NCBI GenBank assembly: GCA_029864185.1
Contig: JAOTTY010000003.1
Location: 1 to 42,909, forward strand
DNA: 42,909 nt
Source of the DNA: Gammaproteobacteria bacterium
Lineage (GTDB): Bacteria; Pseudomonadota; Gammaproteobacteria; GCA-001735895
Reading direction: 5' to 3'
Shown here piece after piece: positions 9,455-19,460 of the stretch; within the stretch, counting starts at the first letter, position 1, and the number at the start of each line of letters is the position of its first letter. The notes under the pieces are model-generated. The model had not been told where the DNA came from. It ran no database searches and saw nothing but the letters and a program-made list of their open reading frames with translations. Position numbers and translations under genes: made by a program.

Positions 9455-10054
9455 TTAACTGCGCATCGAGAGGTAATCTTGCTCCAATTCGATGAAGGCC
9501 GCGCCAAATCGCGCAACCGGTTTAAAAAAATCGGCCGACCTGGCTTTCTCCAGGTCCGTAAAAAATCGCTGTAGCCACGGTTTCATGTGCTTTTCGAAGA
9601 AACGTTGCTGGTCCGTAAAACTTGAAGCATCCGAAATCATAACAGAAAATACTTCAAAAATCGCAGAAATATGGTCCTCGGGTTCGTGCGTATTTTCGCT
9701 GCGCTCGAACCCAAGCGCGGCCAGGTCGTCGCGCAGGTCGCTGAGCGGCTGCTCCATCAGGAACCCGGTCAAATACCAGGACAGATAAGGCACTATTTCA
9801 CCTTTACCGATGCCGATAAACAGGTTGTTATATTCGTCTTCCAGCTGATCCTCGTCAAAGGTCGGCGCCGCGGCAGCGAGCTGCGCCATGGCCTCGGCAA
9901 GCGCATCGGGCTCGACTTCAGCGGACGGCGACAGTTTGCTGACGTGCTCCAACAACGCCTGGTCGGGCGCGGCGCGCAGCAATGCGGCAAGCAGCGCATA
10001 GGCTGAAGCCCGATAGCGTTGCTCGTTTTCGATGATGGCGTCTGCGGCAGGCAC
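9455..10054 (-). CDS. TorD/DmsD-family molecular chaperone
   Basis: MPAADAIIENEQRYRASAYALLAALLRAAPDQALLEHVS...EDEYNNLFIGIGKGEIVPYLSWYLTGFLMEQPLSDLRDDLAALGFE. Confidence 0.85.
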   Translation of the reverse strand: MPAADAIIENEQRYRASAYALLAALLRAAPDQALLEHVSKLSPSAEVEPDALAEAMAQLAAAAPTFDEDQLEDEYNNLFIGIGKGEIVPYLSWYLTGFLMEQPLSDLRDDLAALGFERSENTHEPEDHISAIFEVFSVMISDASSFTDQQRFFEKHMKPWLQRFFTDLEKARSADFFKPVARFGAAFIELEQDYLSMRS

Positions 10055-10078
10055 GATTAACTTTATCCTGAAACGGGG

Positions 10079-11644
10079 TTACTGGCGGAAACCCTTGAGC
10101 GGATCGAACTGCCCACCCAAAGCCTCCGGGTCCTGGACGATATCGGCGACCCGGCAATTGTCGCACATCTTGAGCCGGTCCAGCGCGCGCTGGTTGCCGA
10201 ACATGTAGTGATCCTTCAACTTGTCCTGCATCTTGTTGATAACCGAAGTCGGCGCGAACGGCTTGCCGCAGGCAATACAGGCAAACGGGGTATCGCTATT
10301 CAGCGCGCGTGCGCGGTTGCGCCGTTCACGATCGAACAGCATCCGCGGCGCGAGCGTCACCGCGTCTTCGGGGCAGGTTTGCACGCAGGCGCCACATTGC
10401 AGGCAATTGCTTTCGATGAAAAAGACTTCGGGCACTTCCCGATTCGAACCATCCTGCAGCGCTCGGCCCGGGCAGGCGCCGACGCAGGCCATGCATAGCG
10501 TACACTTCCCCGCATCGATGGCAACCTCGCCAAAAGGCGCCGCGTCGGGCAGTTCGATTTGCTCTGCCTGCGGCCGCAGTGAATTCACGAGGTGGTCCAG
10601 CGCCTGGAAAATCGCGTTGCGTTTCAGCGGCGGCATGTCCTGGATCGCGGCCTCGACTATTCTGTCGCCGTCCACCTCGGGCAGCGCCGCATCGCCGCGA
10701 CATAGCGAGACATATGCCGAACCGAGCCCCAGTCCGGTAATGATAGCGTGCAGCCAGTCGAGCTGCTGCTGCAAACCCGCCATGGAACTCCGCGGCATCT
10801 GATCGTCGGCAAGCAGCACTACCTGCATCGCGCCATAGGCCAGCGCCGAGAGGCATAAGTCCATGCCGACACTGGCCAGCTCTTCGACCCGTATCGGTAA
10901 AACGTTATCGTAGGCCTCGAGGTAGCGGTCGGGCGCGCTGCTCGCGTCATGAAATAGCACGATCGCACGCGTGCCGCCCTGCGCGCGGTAGGCGTCGAGC
11001 ATATCGCGCAGACGCTTGCCGCTGTCGCGCAGGTTCGGGTACAGATAGCGAATCGCGCCTGACGGGCATACCGTGGCGCAGACTCCGCCGCCCTGGCACA
11101 GGTTGGGATCGACCTCGATGCGCTCGCCGGCGCTTGTGATCGCCTCCGCCGGGCAGGCGTCGATACACTGGGTGCAAACTGTCTTACCGTTTACTCCATG
11201 CGCGCAAATCGACGGGTCGTAAGCGAAATATTTCGGTTTCTGAAATTCGCCGGTGAGGTTTTCGAGTTCTTCGCGCAGCTCCTGTGGCTGCGAATCCGCT
11301 GCCTGCGCATGAAAGTAACCCGGCGGCAGCATCTCTCTGGTGAGCAGCGGGTTTTCGTTCAGATCGAGTATCGCATCCCCCTGATAAGTCGTCTGGTTGC
11401 CGTGCTGATCGCTGACGCGGATCCTGTAGGCGCCAAGGTAACCGTCGATCTCGACCTTGCCGCCGCGGGGAGATACGCGGATGAAGTCGAGCCCAGGCGC
11501 AATCTCGTCGCATCCGCGCAGCGCGTCGTCGTCGCCGAGCGCGATTACCCTGCCTGCCGAGCGATAGGTGACCAGGCTGGTGGGCTCGAATTCGAAGGCA
11601 TCTCGCACCCCGAGGGCCCGTTGTCGCGCGTCGCTATTGCTCAT
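10079..11644 (-). CDS. Cytoplasmic multi-[4Fe-4S] ferredoxin-like protein of FDH operon
   Basis: Start MSNSDARQRALG at 11644; multiple CxxCxxxC motifs (CTQCIDACP, CQGGGVCATVCP, CTLCMACVGACP, CLQCGACVQTCP). Confidence 0.82.
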   Translation of the reverse strand: MSNSDARQRALGVRDAFEFEPTSLVTYRSAGRVIALGDDDALRGCDEIAPGLDFIRVSPRGGKVEIDGYLGAYRIRVSDQHGNQTTYQGDAILDLNENPLLTREMLPPGYFHAQAADSQPQELREELENLTGEFQKPKYFAYDPSICAHGVNGKTVCTQCIDACPAEAITSAGERIEVDPNLCQGGGVCATVCPSGAIRYLYPNLRDSGKRLRDMLDAYRAQGGTRAIVLFHDASSAPDRYLEAYDNVLPIRVEELASVGMDLCLSALAYGAMQVVLLADDQMPRSSMAGLQQQLDWLHAIITGLGLGSAYVSLCRGDAALPEVDGDRIVEAAIQDMPPLKRNAIFQALDHLVNSLRPQAEQIELPDAAPFGEVAIDAGKCTLCMACVGACPGRALQDGSNREVPEVFFIESNCLQCGACVQTCPEDAVTLAPRMLFDRERRNRARALNSDTPFACIACGKPFAPTSVINKMQDKLKDHYMFGNQRALDRLKMCDNCRVADIVQDPEALGGQFDPLKGFRQ

Positions 11645-12215
11645 CTGTCGCTGTTTTCCCGGGGTCGGCCGCGGCAACCGCCGTGGCGGATTGCGCGACG
11701 TCGTCGGCGTCATCTGCGGCGGCTGCGTCAGCGGCTTCATCCGCGCCATCGATGGCCTCGAGTTCGTCCGGCTGTTCGGCTACAGCCTCGCTTTCCGCGG
11801 CCAGTTTTTCGCGCAGCTTCTGCTCCTCCATTTCGATCCGGTGACGCATGTCGCTGGTGACGATGTCCCCCAGTTTCTCGAAGGACGTGTAATCGTCATC
11901 GTACTCGTCGAGCCCGTCGCGTATGTTGAAAACCGGCGCCCCAAAAAGTTTGCGCAACGCGAGATTGCGCAACTCGTCGCTGACGCCCGCCGACATGAAG
12001 CCGCTGAAATCCGAACTCTCGTCGAGCGATTCGACTGCGGGCATATCGGCGTCGGTCAGTACCGGCTGCGCTGCCGCCTCCACCTGTGGCGGAGCTTGAG
12101 CTGTGGCAGTTTCCGGCGGCGCGGCGGATTCCGGAGCCGGCTGCAACGCCTTGTCGGCCTCGTGCTTGCGGCGCGACCAGCGCGACAATACCGATTCATT
12201 GCTATCCCTGGTCAT
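11634..12215 (-). CDS. DUF3306 protein
   Basis: MTRDSNESVLSRWSRRKHEADKA...SLDESSDFSGFMSAGVSDELRNLALRKLFGAPVFNIRDGLDEYDDDYTSF; ATGA overlap with upstream DUF3305. Confidence 0.78.
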   Translation of the reverse strand: MTRDSNESVLSRWSRRKHEADKALQPAPESAAPPETATAQAPPQVEAAAQPVLTDADMPAVESLDESSDFSGFMSAGVSDELRNLALRKLFGAPVFNIRDGLDEYDDDYTSFEKLGDIVTSDMRHRIEMEEQKLREKLAAESEAVAEQPDELEAIDGADEAADAAAADDADDVAQSATAVAAADPGKTATDEQ

Positions 12216-12748
12216 GACTTTTCGTCGGCCGGATTCGTCTCCGGCCGCTCGCCTTCGCCCCAGTTCTTCAGCTTGCGCTTGGTTTTTTTGATCGCGATAT
12301 AATGCGTCAGCACATAGGCTTCCAACCATTTATAAAGCTCCGGAATGAGCGCTACCGCGTAAACCTGCTCGTCTCCCTCCTGATAGGCGTGAACCTCGTC
12401 GAAGCTCAGTGATACCAGGTAGGGAACCGGCATTTCGTCGCTGCTGTCCGGCTGGCTGGCGACGATGAAACAGCCGGGCTCGGGCGACATCAGGTTATGG
12501 TAATAGCTTTCGCATTGATCGACGTGCAGCCGCAGCGTCAACCCGGTGACCAGGAAATGCTCGATGTCGCCGTTCTGGTAAACCTGCCTGACCGACCTCT
12601 CTTCGCCCGCCGCGCGCACCACGACCCCGAGCGCCTGGTACCTGAAATTCGCCCAGGGGTGTGACGAAGGCTGCTTTTCCATCAACACCGCGAGCGTCAA
12701 TTCCTCGGGCAGGACCTGGTCGAAATCCTCGAGTTCCAGTTTTTCCAT
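12212..12748 (-). CDS. DUF3305 protein
   Basis: MEKLELEDFDQVLPEELTLAVLMEKQPSSHPWANFRYQALGVVV...; directly upstream of DUF3306. Confidence 0.75.
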   Translation of the reverse strand: MEKLELEDFDQVLPEELTLAVLMEKQPSSHPWANFRYQALGVVVRAAGEERSVRQVYQNGDIEHFLVTGLTLRLHVDQCESYYHNLMSPEPGCFIVASQPDSSDEMPVPYLVSLSFDEVHAYQEGDEQVYAVALIPELYKWLEAYVLTHYIAIKKTKRKLKNWGEGERPETNPADEKS

Positions 12749-12965
12749 CGACTCCGGTCGGGGCTTTGAACATGGGAAGGGAGTTATACCATAATCCGCC
12801 CCTGCTCGCGCAACCACAGCTTTTCAGGGGTTTATCCGATGCTTCCCTTCAGGCTGGATATATCCCGAGCCCCTTCGAGAGAGTCAGGGCAGGTTTTGCG
12901 GTGATTGCGGTGCCGCGGTAGACAAATGTCGCGACAAACCTGGTCAGTCACAATTCTTGCGGCGG

Positions 12966-13790
12966 TTATTGCTGTTCGACGGTGAACGGACGCTCGTTTT
13001 TGAGCGCCGGGATGCGAGCGCGCACCTTTTCGACCTGGGCGAGGTCGATGTCGGCGTAGACGACGCCCGGCTCGGGGCCGCCGTCGACGAGGACTTCGCC
13101 CCAGGGATCGACGATTAGCGAATGGCCGTAAGAATAGCGCTTGTCGCAATGATGCCCACACTGGTTGGGCGCGATGACGAAGGCACCGGTTTCGATGGCG
13201 CGCGCCCGCACCAGCGTATGCCAGTGCGCCTTGCCGGTAGTCTGCGTAAAAGCGGCCGGAATCGTGATCATTTCCGCACCGGCATGGGCAAGCGCGCGGT
13301 ACAGTGCGCCGAAGCGCAGGTCGTAACAAATCGAAAGCCCCAGCCTGCCGAGCGGTGTCTCGACCAGCACCGCCCTGTCGCCATGCATGATCGCGTCCGA
13401 CTCGCGGTAGACTTCCCCGTTCTGCAGCTCGATATCGAACATGTGCAGCTTGTCATAACGCGCACGGATTTCGCCGGCGCTATCGAGCACAAAACAGCGG
13501 TTGAATATGCTTTCGCCATCGCGAATCAGCTGCGAACCGACCAGTATCATGACGCCGTGTTGGCGCGCCCTGTCGCGAAATGCAGCCAGGCCGATGTCGT
13601 CGGACTCGCGGTAGGTCGATGCGGGTATCTGCGCGTTCACCGGCTCGATCAGCCCCACGGTTTCGGGCAGCGCAACGAACTGCGCGCCGCCGGCGACCGC
13701 GTCATCGATGCGCGCGCACACCCACTCGATGTTGGTCTTTATATCGCGCGTCGCGGTATTTTGTACGCAGGCGACGCGAATTTCAGTCAT
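12966..13790 (-). CDS. Carbon-nitrogen hydrolase (nitrilase superfamily)
   Basis: [24 protein letters not shown]...FVALPETVGLI...YDKLHMFDIE...LGLSICYDLRFGALYRALAHAGAEMITIPAAFTQTTGKAHW: Glu-Lys-Cys triad. Confidence 0.9.
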   Translation of the reverse strand: MTEIRVACVQNTATRDIKTNIEWVCARIDDAVAGGAQFVALPETVGLIEPVNAQIPASTYRESDDIGLAAFRDRARQHGVMILVGSQLIRDGESIFNRCFVLDSAGEIRARYDKLHMFDIELQNGEVYRESDAIMHGDRAVLVETPLGRLGLSICYDLRFGALYRALAHAGAEMITIPAAFTQTTGKAHWHTLVRARAIETGAFVIAPNQCGHHCDKRYSYGHSLIVDPWGEVLVDGGPEPGVVYADIDLAQVEKVRARIPALKNERPFTVEQQ

Positions 13791-14904
13791 GCCGCAGCAC
13801 CTCCTCGGAATCATGATAGTCATACCCGAGATCGTGCGCCACTTCGCGCTGGGTAATCTTGCCCTTGTGTACATTGAGCCCGTCGCGCAGCCAGCGATTC
13901 TCCATCAAGGCCTGCCGGTATCCCTTGTCCGCAAGCTCGAGTACGTGCGGCAAGGTCACGTTGTTGAGGGCATAGGTCGACGTACGCGGCACGCCGCCCG
14001 GCATGTTGGCGACACAGTAATGCACCACGTTGTCGACGATATAGGTTGGCTCCGCGTGCGTCGTCGGCCTCGAGGTTTCGCAACAGCCACCCTGATCGAT
14101 GGCGACGTCGACGATTACCGCACCGGCTTTCATGCCCGTGACCATCTCGGCGGTTACCAGCTTCGGCGCTTCCGCACCCGGAATCAGCACGCCGCCGATA
14201 ACCAGGTCGGCGTCTTTGACATGACGCTCGATCGCGTCCTGCGTCGAAAACACGGTATTGGTGCTGCGCCCGAATTGCTTCCAGTGAGCCTCGATTGCCT
14301 CCGGATTGCGATCGATGACCCAGACGTCGGCGCCCATGCCGACAGCGATGTGCGTGGCGTGGGTGCCGACCACACCGGCGCCGAGGATCACGACCTTGGC
14401 CGGGTCGACCCCGGGCACGCCGCCGAGCAACATGCCGAGTCCGCCGTGCGGATGCTCGAGGCAATAGGCGCCGGCCTGGATCGCCATGCGTCCGGCAACC
14501 TTGGACATCGGCGCCAGCAGCGGCAATCCACCATGTGGCGAAGTCACGGTCTCATATGCGATGCAGATGGCGCCACTCGCGACCAGGTCTTTGGTCTGTT
14601 CCGGATCCGGCGCCAGGTGCAGGTAGGTAAACAGCACCTGACCTTCGCGCAGCATTGCGCGCTCCGACGCCTGCGGCTCCTTGACCTTGACCACCATTTC
14701 GGCGCGCGCAAAGATTTCCTTCGCCGAGTCGACGATCTCGGCACCGATCTGGGCGTATTCGTCGTCGCCGACGCCGATACCGCCACCGGCATCGGTTTCG
14801 ACCATGACCTGGTGCCCGTGCCTGATCGCCTCGCGCACGCTCGCCGGCGCCATGCCGACGCGATACTCATGATTCTTGATTTCCTTGGGAACGCCTATCA
14901 ACAT
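13783..14904 (-). CDS. ald: Alanine dehydrogenase
   Basis: [50 protein letters not shown]...[24 protein letters not shown]. Confidence 0.93.
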   Translation of the reverse strand: MLIGVPKEIKNHEYRVGMAPASVREAIRHGHQVMVETDAGGGIGVGDDEYAQIGAEIVDSAKEIFARAEMVVKVKEPQASERAMLREGQVLFTYLHLAPDPEQTKDLVASGAICIAYETVTSPHGGLPLLAPMSKVAGRMAIQAGAYCLEHPHGGLGMLLGGVPGVDPAKVVILGAGVVGTHATHIAVGMGADVWVIDRNPEAIEAHWKQFGRSTNTVFSTQDAIERHVKDADLVIGGVLIPGAEAPKLVTAEMVTGMKAGAVIVDVAIDQGGCCETSRPTTHAEPTYIVDNVVHYCVANMPGGVPRTSTYALNNVTLPHVLELADKGYRQALMENRWLRDGLNVHKGKITQREVAHDLGYDYHDSEEVLRHD

Positions 14905-15294
14905 AATAACCACCGGGGTAGCAGGGTAAAGACCACAAAAGTAATTGAGCCCGGTGACGCCCGCTAGTGCCAGCAAAACTAATTTACTGTACCAGCCCGC
15001 TTCGGGCATTTTACCGGGCCGTGGGCTTTACAGACCAAGGTCGCGAGCGGGAAACTCGCTGGAGGTTGCCAGCCATCGGCAAAGCGATCGGACCCGGCTG
15101 CCCGGCGCGTCGACACCTGAGAGTCGATTCGATTTCAATCATGCCGGCGATTCGTCTCGCCAGCGTGCAGATCGACAGGAAATCGCCGCCGCGCCGACCC
15201 CGCGAGCCGTTTCAGCGGGGGAATCGCGGTGCCAGAGACCTTACAGATAATGCCGTTGGTAATTGGATTAATCGTTGCTAGAATAGCCCGTTCT

Positions 15295-16305
15295 ATGTCA
15301 GCACAAAACTCACAGCACCAGCTCATCGACCGTTTCGGCCGCAGTGTGAGCTACGTGCGCCTGTCGGTAACCGACCGCTGTGACCTGCGCTGCGTCTACT
15401 GCATGCCGGAGAAGATGAAATTCGTGCCGCGCACGCAACTGCTGACGCTCGAGGAAATGGAAAGCGTCGGGCGCGCCTTCGTCAAGCTCGGCGTCGACAA
15501 GATCCGCATCACCGGCGGAGAACCTCTGGTGCGGCAGAACATCCTGCAGCTGTTCCAGAACCTCGGCGCAATCGAAGGGCTGCGCGACCTGACGCTGACG
15601 ACCAATGCGACGCAGCTAACCAAATTCGCGCGGCCGCTGAAGGACGCGGGCGTTACGCGCATCAACGTCAGCCTCGATACCCTGCAGACAGATCGCTTTC
15701 GCGCCATGACCCGCGTCGGCGACCTGCAGAAAACCCTGGACGGCATCGACGCCGCCATTGCCTGTGATTTCAAGCAGATAAAAATTAACACCGTGGTGCT
15801 CAGAAACCATAACCACGACGAAATCCTCGACCTGGTCAATTTCTGTATCGATCGCGGCATCGATATCAGCTTTATCGAGGAAATGCCGCTGGGTCAGAAC
15901 GATCACCACGATCGCGCGGTAGCATATTACTCCAGCGACCAGATTCTCCAGGACCTGGAACAGCATTTCGAGCTGGTACCGAGTACGATGACCACCGCCG
16001 GTCCGACTCGCTACTACCAGCTTACCGACCACCAGAAAACCCGTGTCGGCTTCATCTCGCCGCACAGCCACAACTTCTGCGACAGTTGCAACCGGGTTCG
16101 CGTCACCGCCGAAGGACGCCTGCTGCTGTGCCTGGGACAGGAACACTCGATGGATCTGCGTCACGTTATCCGCGCCCATCCGGGCGCGCCCGAGGCGCTC
16201 GAGCAGGCCCTGGTCGACTCGATGCAGATCAAGCCCAAAGGGCATGACTTCAATCTCAATTCCCAGGAAATACTGCTGCGCCATATGAATATGACCGGAG
16301 GCTGA
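15295..16305 (+). CDS. moaA: GTP 3',8-cyclase MoaA
   Basis: MSAQNSQHQLIDRFGRSVSYVRLSVTDRCDLRCVYCMPE radical-SAM CxxxCxxC; C-terminal CDSCNRVRVTAEGRLLLCLGQ and terminal MTGG. Confidence 0.95.
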   Translation: MSAQNSQHQLIDRFGRSVSYVRLSVTDRCDLRCVYCMPEKMKFVPRTQLLTLEEMESVGRAFVKLGVDKIRITGGEPLVRQNILQLFQNLGAIEGLRDLTLTTNATQLTKFARPLKDAGVTRINVSLDTLQTDRFRAMTRVGDLQKTLDGIDAAIACDFKQIKINTVVLRNHNHDEILDLVNFCIDRGIDISFIEEMPLGQNDHHDRAVAYYSSDQILQDLEQHFELVPSTMTTAGPTRYYQLTDHQKTRVGFISPHSHNFCDSCNRVRVTAEGRLLLCLGQEHSMDLRHVIRAHPGAPEALEQALVDSMQIKPKGHDFNLNSQEILLRHMNMTGG

Positions 16306-16306
16306 T

Positions 16307-17188
16307 ATGGCCTCGGTGCAAAAGCGGCGCCTTCCCGAACTGTCCAACGCCGGCCTCAAGGCGACCGCCAACGTGGTGGCATTCAACGAGTACAACGAAC
16401 CCGTCGACGGCGCCATCGCGGTCGAGCGAGCGTTGACGATTTACCTCGACAAGCGTGAAATCGTGACCCTGATGACGCTCGGCAACCATCCCGAGTTGCT
16501 GATCCTGGGCTGGTTGCGCAATCAGCGCCTGGTCGACGACATCGAGGCGATCAAGGCGATACAGGTCGACTGGGAAACGGAGTCGGTCGCGATCGTGACC
16601 CACGGGGGCGTTGCCAGTCTCGACAAGAAGCTCGACCGCAAAACCGTGACCACGGGTTGCGGACAGGGCACCGTTTTCGGCGACCTGATGGAAAACATCG
16701 ACGAAATATCGCTGCAACAGCCCGTCCTCAAGCAGTCGTCCATCTACGCGCTGCTGAACGCGCTGAGCGCTTTCAACGAGATCTATAAAAACGCCGGCGC
16801 GGTGCACGGCTGCGCGCTGTGCAGCGAGGAATTCGGCATCGAGCAGTTCATCGAGGACGTCGGCCGGCACAACGCGGTCGACGCGATCGCCGGCTACATG
16901 TGGCTTAACGATATCAGGGGCAACGACAAACTCTTCTACACCACCGGCCGGCTGACCTCGGAAATGGTCATCAAGGTAGCACTGATGCAGATCCCGGTAT
17001 TGCTGTCGCGTTCGGGCATTACCGCGATGGGACTCGAGATCGCGCAAAAGGTCGGCGTGACGCTGATCGCGCGCGCCAAGGGGAGACACTTCCTGGTCTA
17101 CCACGGTGGCGAACTGATCGAATACGACGAAATGCCGCCGCAGCGCCCGCGCCACCCCGGCAGGGATACGCGCAGCAGTCCCGACTAG
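16307..17188 (+). CDS. fdhD: Formate dehydrogenase accessory sulfurtransferase FdhD
   Basis: GAIAVERALTIYLDKREIVTLMTLGNHPELLILGWL...TTGCGQGTVFGD...AGAVHGCALC...FIEDVGRHNAVDAIAGYM...TGRLTSEMVIKVALMQIPVLLSRSG. Confidence 0.93.
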   Translation: MASVQKRRLPELSNAGLKATANVVAFNEYNEPVDGAIAVERALTIYLDKREIVTLMTLGNHPELLILGWLRNQRLVDDIEAIKAIQVDWETESVAIVTHGGVASLDKKLDRKTVTTGCGQGTVFGDLMENIDEISLQQPVLKQSSIYALLNALSAFNEIYKNAGAVHGCALCSEEFGIEQFIEDVGRHNAVDAIAGYMWLNDIRGNDKLFYTTGRLTSEMVIKVALMQIPVLLSRSGITAMGLEIAQKVGVTLIARAKGRHFLVYHGGELIEYDEMPPQRPRHPGRDTRSSPD

Positions 17189-17257
17189 GGCGTTTCTCGG
17201 CGCGATACCGCTTGCCGCGCCAGCCTGCTAAGCTTGATCCATGCCAGGCTGCGCCCA

Positions 17258-17890
17258 ATGAAGATAAAACCTTTTAGATCCAATCACCTGCTGCACGCGC
17301 TGATACTGTGGTTGATCCTGGCCTGGGTTGCCACCGCGATCGATCCGCTGTACCCGCGCGACTGGCTACTCGAAAACCTGCTGGTTTTTATCTGCAGCGC
17401 GCTGCTGGTATTCACCTACCACAACTTCCAGTTCTCCAATTTATCCTACGCCCTGTTTGTCCTGTTTCTGAGCCTCCACCTCGCCGGGGCGCATTATACC
17501 TACGCCGAGACGCCGTTCGGATTCTGGCTACAGGACCAGTTCGGATTCGAACGCAATCATTACGACCGCATCGTTCATTTTTGCTTCGGGCTACTGATCG
17601 CATATCCGATGCGGGAAATTCTGTTACGCAAATCCGGGCTGAGCAAAGCCTGGTCGTATTTCATTACCGTCAACTGCGTCCTCGCTTTCAGCGCGATCTA
17701 CGAGATTATCGAGGCCATCACCGCGGCTATCGTCAGCCCGGAGCTCGGCGCCGCCTACCTGGGCACGCAAGGGGACGAATGGGATGCGCAGAAAGACGCC
17801 CTGCTCGCCTTCACCGGCGCGATTCTTGCGATGCTGGTGACCTGGGCGCATACCCGCAACCGGGCGGGGACGAACGAACCGGGGATATAA
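17258..17890 (+). CDS. DUF2238 / YjdF-like inner membrane protein
   Basis: MKIKPFRSNHLLHALILWLILAWVATAIDPLYPRDWLLENLLVF...NHYDRIVHFCFGLLIAYPMREILLR...AIYEIIEAITAAIVSPELGAAYLGTQGDEWDAQKD. Confidence 0.85.
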   Translation: MKIKPFRSNHLLHALILWLILAWVATAIDPLYPRDWLLENLLVFICSALLVFTYHNFQFSNLSYALFVLFLSLHLAGAHYTYAETPFGFWLQDQFGFERNHYDRIVHFCFGLLIAYPMREILLRKSGLSKAWSYFITVNCVLAFSAIYEIIEAITAAIVSPELGAAYLGTQGDEWDAQKDALLAFTGAILAMLVTWAHTRNRAGTNEPGI

Positions 17891-17919
17891 ACCGGATCGA
17901 ATACCCACGATCGGGAGCG

Positions 17920-18441
17920 TTATGTTTCGCGCAATCTCGGCATCAGTTCCACCAGGTTACAGGGGCGGGTGCGGAAATCGAGCTGGGTAGCGATCAGTTG
18001 CGTCCAGGCGTCCTTGCAGGCGCCGGATGAACCGGGCAGGCAGAAAATGTAGGTGCCATTGGCAACGCCCGCGACCGCGCGCGACTGCAGCGTCGAGGTA
18101 CCGATGGTCTGGTAGGAAAGACTGCGGAATGTTTCGCCGAATCCGTCGATCACCTTGTCGAGCAGCGGGATGACCGCTTCCGGCGTGCCGTCCCGGCCGG
18201 TAACGCCGGTGCCTCCCGTCGTCAGCACCACCTGTAGATCCTCATCGACGATCCAGCGCGACAGGACTTCGCGGATTCGATACTTGTCGTCCGGAACGAT
18301 GGCCCTGTGCGCGAGCCGGTGCCCGGCCTCGGTCAGAAACCGGGCCAACAGGGGCCCGGACTTGTCGCTGGCTTCGTCGCGTGAATCGGATACGGTCAGC
18401 ACCGCGATATTGAGCGGGACAAAATCTCGATCCTGGTCCAT
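17920..18441 (-). CDS. moaB: Molybdenum cofactor biosynthesis protein MoaB
   Basis: LNIAVLTVSDSRDEASDKSGPLLARFLTEAGH...VLTTGGTGVTGRDGTPEAVIPLL...GTSTLQSRAVAGVANGTYIFCLPGSSGACKDAW. Confidence 0.92.
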   Translation of the reverse strand: MDQDRDFVPLNIAVLTVSDSRDEASDKSGPLLARFLTEAGHRLAHRAIVPDDKYRIREVLSRWIVDEDLQVVLTTGGTGVTGRDGTPEAVIPLLDKVIDGFGETFRSLSYQTIGTSTLQSRAVAGVANGTYIFCLPGSSGACKDAWTQLIATQLDFRTRPCNLVELMPRLRET

Positions 18442-18446
18442 CGAGG

Positions 18447-18647
18447 TCAGTACTTGATTTCGTCTTCGATCGACAGGGCGTCGTCGATCAGGTCGCATTC
18501 CAGCGTGATCTTGACCCGCACCGGGTTGCCGTCGAGACGGCCCTCGTCATTAGCCTGATCGATGGCGCGTTCGATTTCGCGTTGCGAGGTAATGCCGACT
18601 TTTTTGAGGAACTTGCGAATCGACATGTTAAGGGCATCTTCGTCCAT
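18447..18647 (-). CDS. DUF6494-like small protein
   Basis: MDEDALNMSIRKFLKKVGITSQREIERAIDQANDEGRLDGNPVRVKITLECDLIDDALSIEDEIKY; 5 bp upstream of moaB. Confidence 0.7.
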   Translation of the reverse strand: MDEDALNMSIRKFLKKVGITSQREIERAIDQANDEGRLDGNPVRVKITLECDLIDDALSIEDEIKY

Positions 18648-18866
18648 CGGTATTACTCCTGCAGTTATATCCGGGGCAGGCATTTTACCCGTTTTATCTA
18701 ACGGCCCCAATAATATTCGACTAGGCCGGCGCAGGATTGATAAACTGCGATCCCCATTTGACCCGACTGAAAAGGAAAAGATATTGCGCGATCACCAGAT
18801 TCGGCCCGAGACGCCGGCAGCCGCCGCAGCCGTGAACCCCGACCTGGTGCGCCAGATCCAGAATCG

Positions 18867-19460
18867 ATGACTATCACGGCAGAAGACATTACCGCGGTCA
18901 TTCTCGCCGGCGGCCAGGGCCGTCGTATGGGCGGCCAGGACAAGGGTTTGCTCGACTTCAACGGCAGGCCACTGGTCGCGCTGCTGATCGATGAGCTCGA
19001 ACGCCAGGCGCTCGCCATCGTCATCAACGCCAACCGCAACCTGCAGCGTTACCGGAGCTTTGGCTATCCCGTCGTCAACGACCAGCTCGAAGATTACCAG
19101 GGGCCGCTGGCCGGTTTCGCGAGCGCGATGCATGCGGTAAAAACCGACTTCATCCTGACCCTGCCCTGCGACGGGCCGACGCTGGCAGACGATTATGCCG
19201 CGCGATTCATGGCCAGGTTCGAGCAAACCGGTGCCCCGGTGATTGTCGCCTTCGACGGCGAGCGCCTGCAACCGGTGCACGCGCTGATCCGGACCAGCCT
19301 GCGGCCGAGCCTGGACCGGTTCCTGGCGACGGGCGATCGCAAGATCGACCGCTGGTACGCGTCGCACGATTATGCGCAGGCCGACTTTTCCGACTGTGCC
19401 GACATGTTTCGCAACATCAACACGCCCTCCGATCGGCAAGACCTGCAGGCCAGCCAGTGA
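18867..19460 (+). CDS. mobA: Molybdenum cofactor guanylyltransferase MobA
   Basis: ITAVILAGGQGRRMGGQDKGLLDFNGRPL...LPCDGP. Confidence 0.94.
   Translation: MTITAEDITAVILAGGQGRRMGGQDKGLLDFNGRPLVALLIDELERQALAIVINANRNLQRYRSFGYPVVNDQLEDYQGPLAGFASAMHAVKTDFILTLPCDGPTLADDYAARFMARFEQTGAPVIVAFDGERLQPVHALIRTSLRPSLDRFLATGDRKIDRWYASHDYAQADFSDCADMFRNINTPSDRQDLQASQ

Noticed and set aside
13708-14967. 419-aa plus-strand ORF
   Set aside because: Antisense to alanine dehydrogenase; low-complexity His/Arg/Asp-rich translation typical of shadow frames.
14905-15294. Possible Moco riboswitch or other structured RNA upstream of moaA
   Set aside because: I could not recognise the conserved Moco RNA motif or a convincing tRNA/ncRNA fold by eye; a covariance-model (Rfam) scan would be needed.
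18562-18870. Plus-strand ORF ending just inside the mobA start (…LRDHQIRPETPAAAAAVNPDLVRQIQNR)
   Set aside because: Most of it is antisense to the DUF6494-like gene; the tail may be a short leader peptide but there is no support beyond position.
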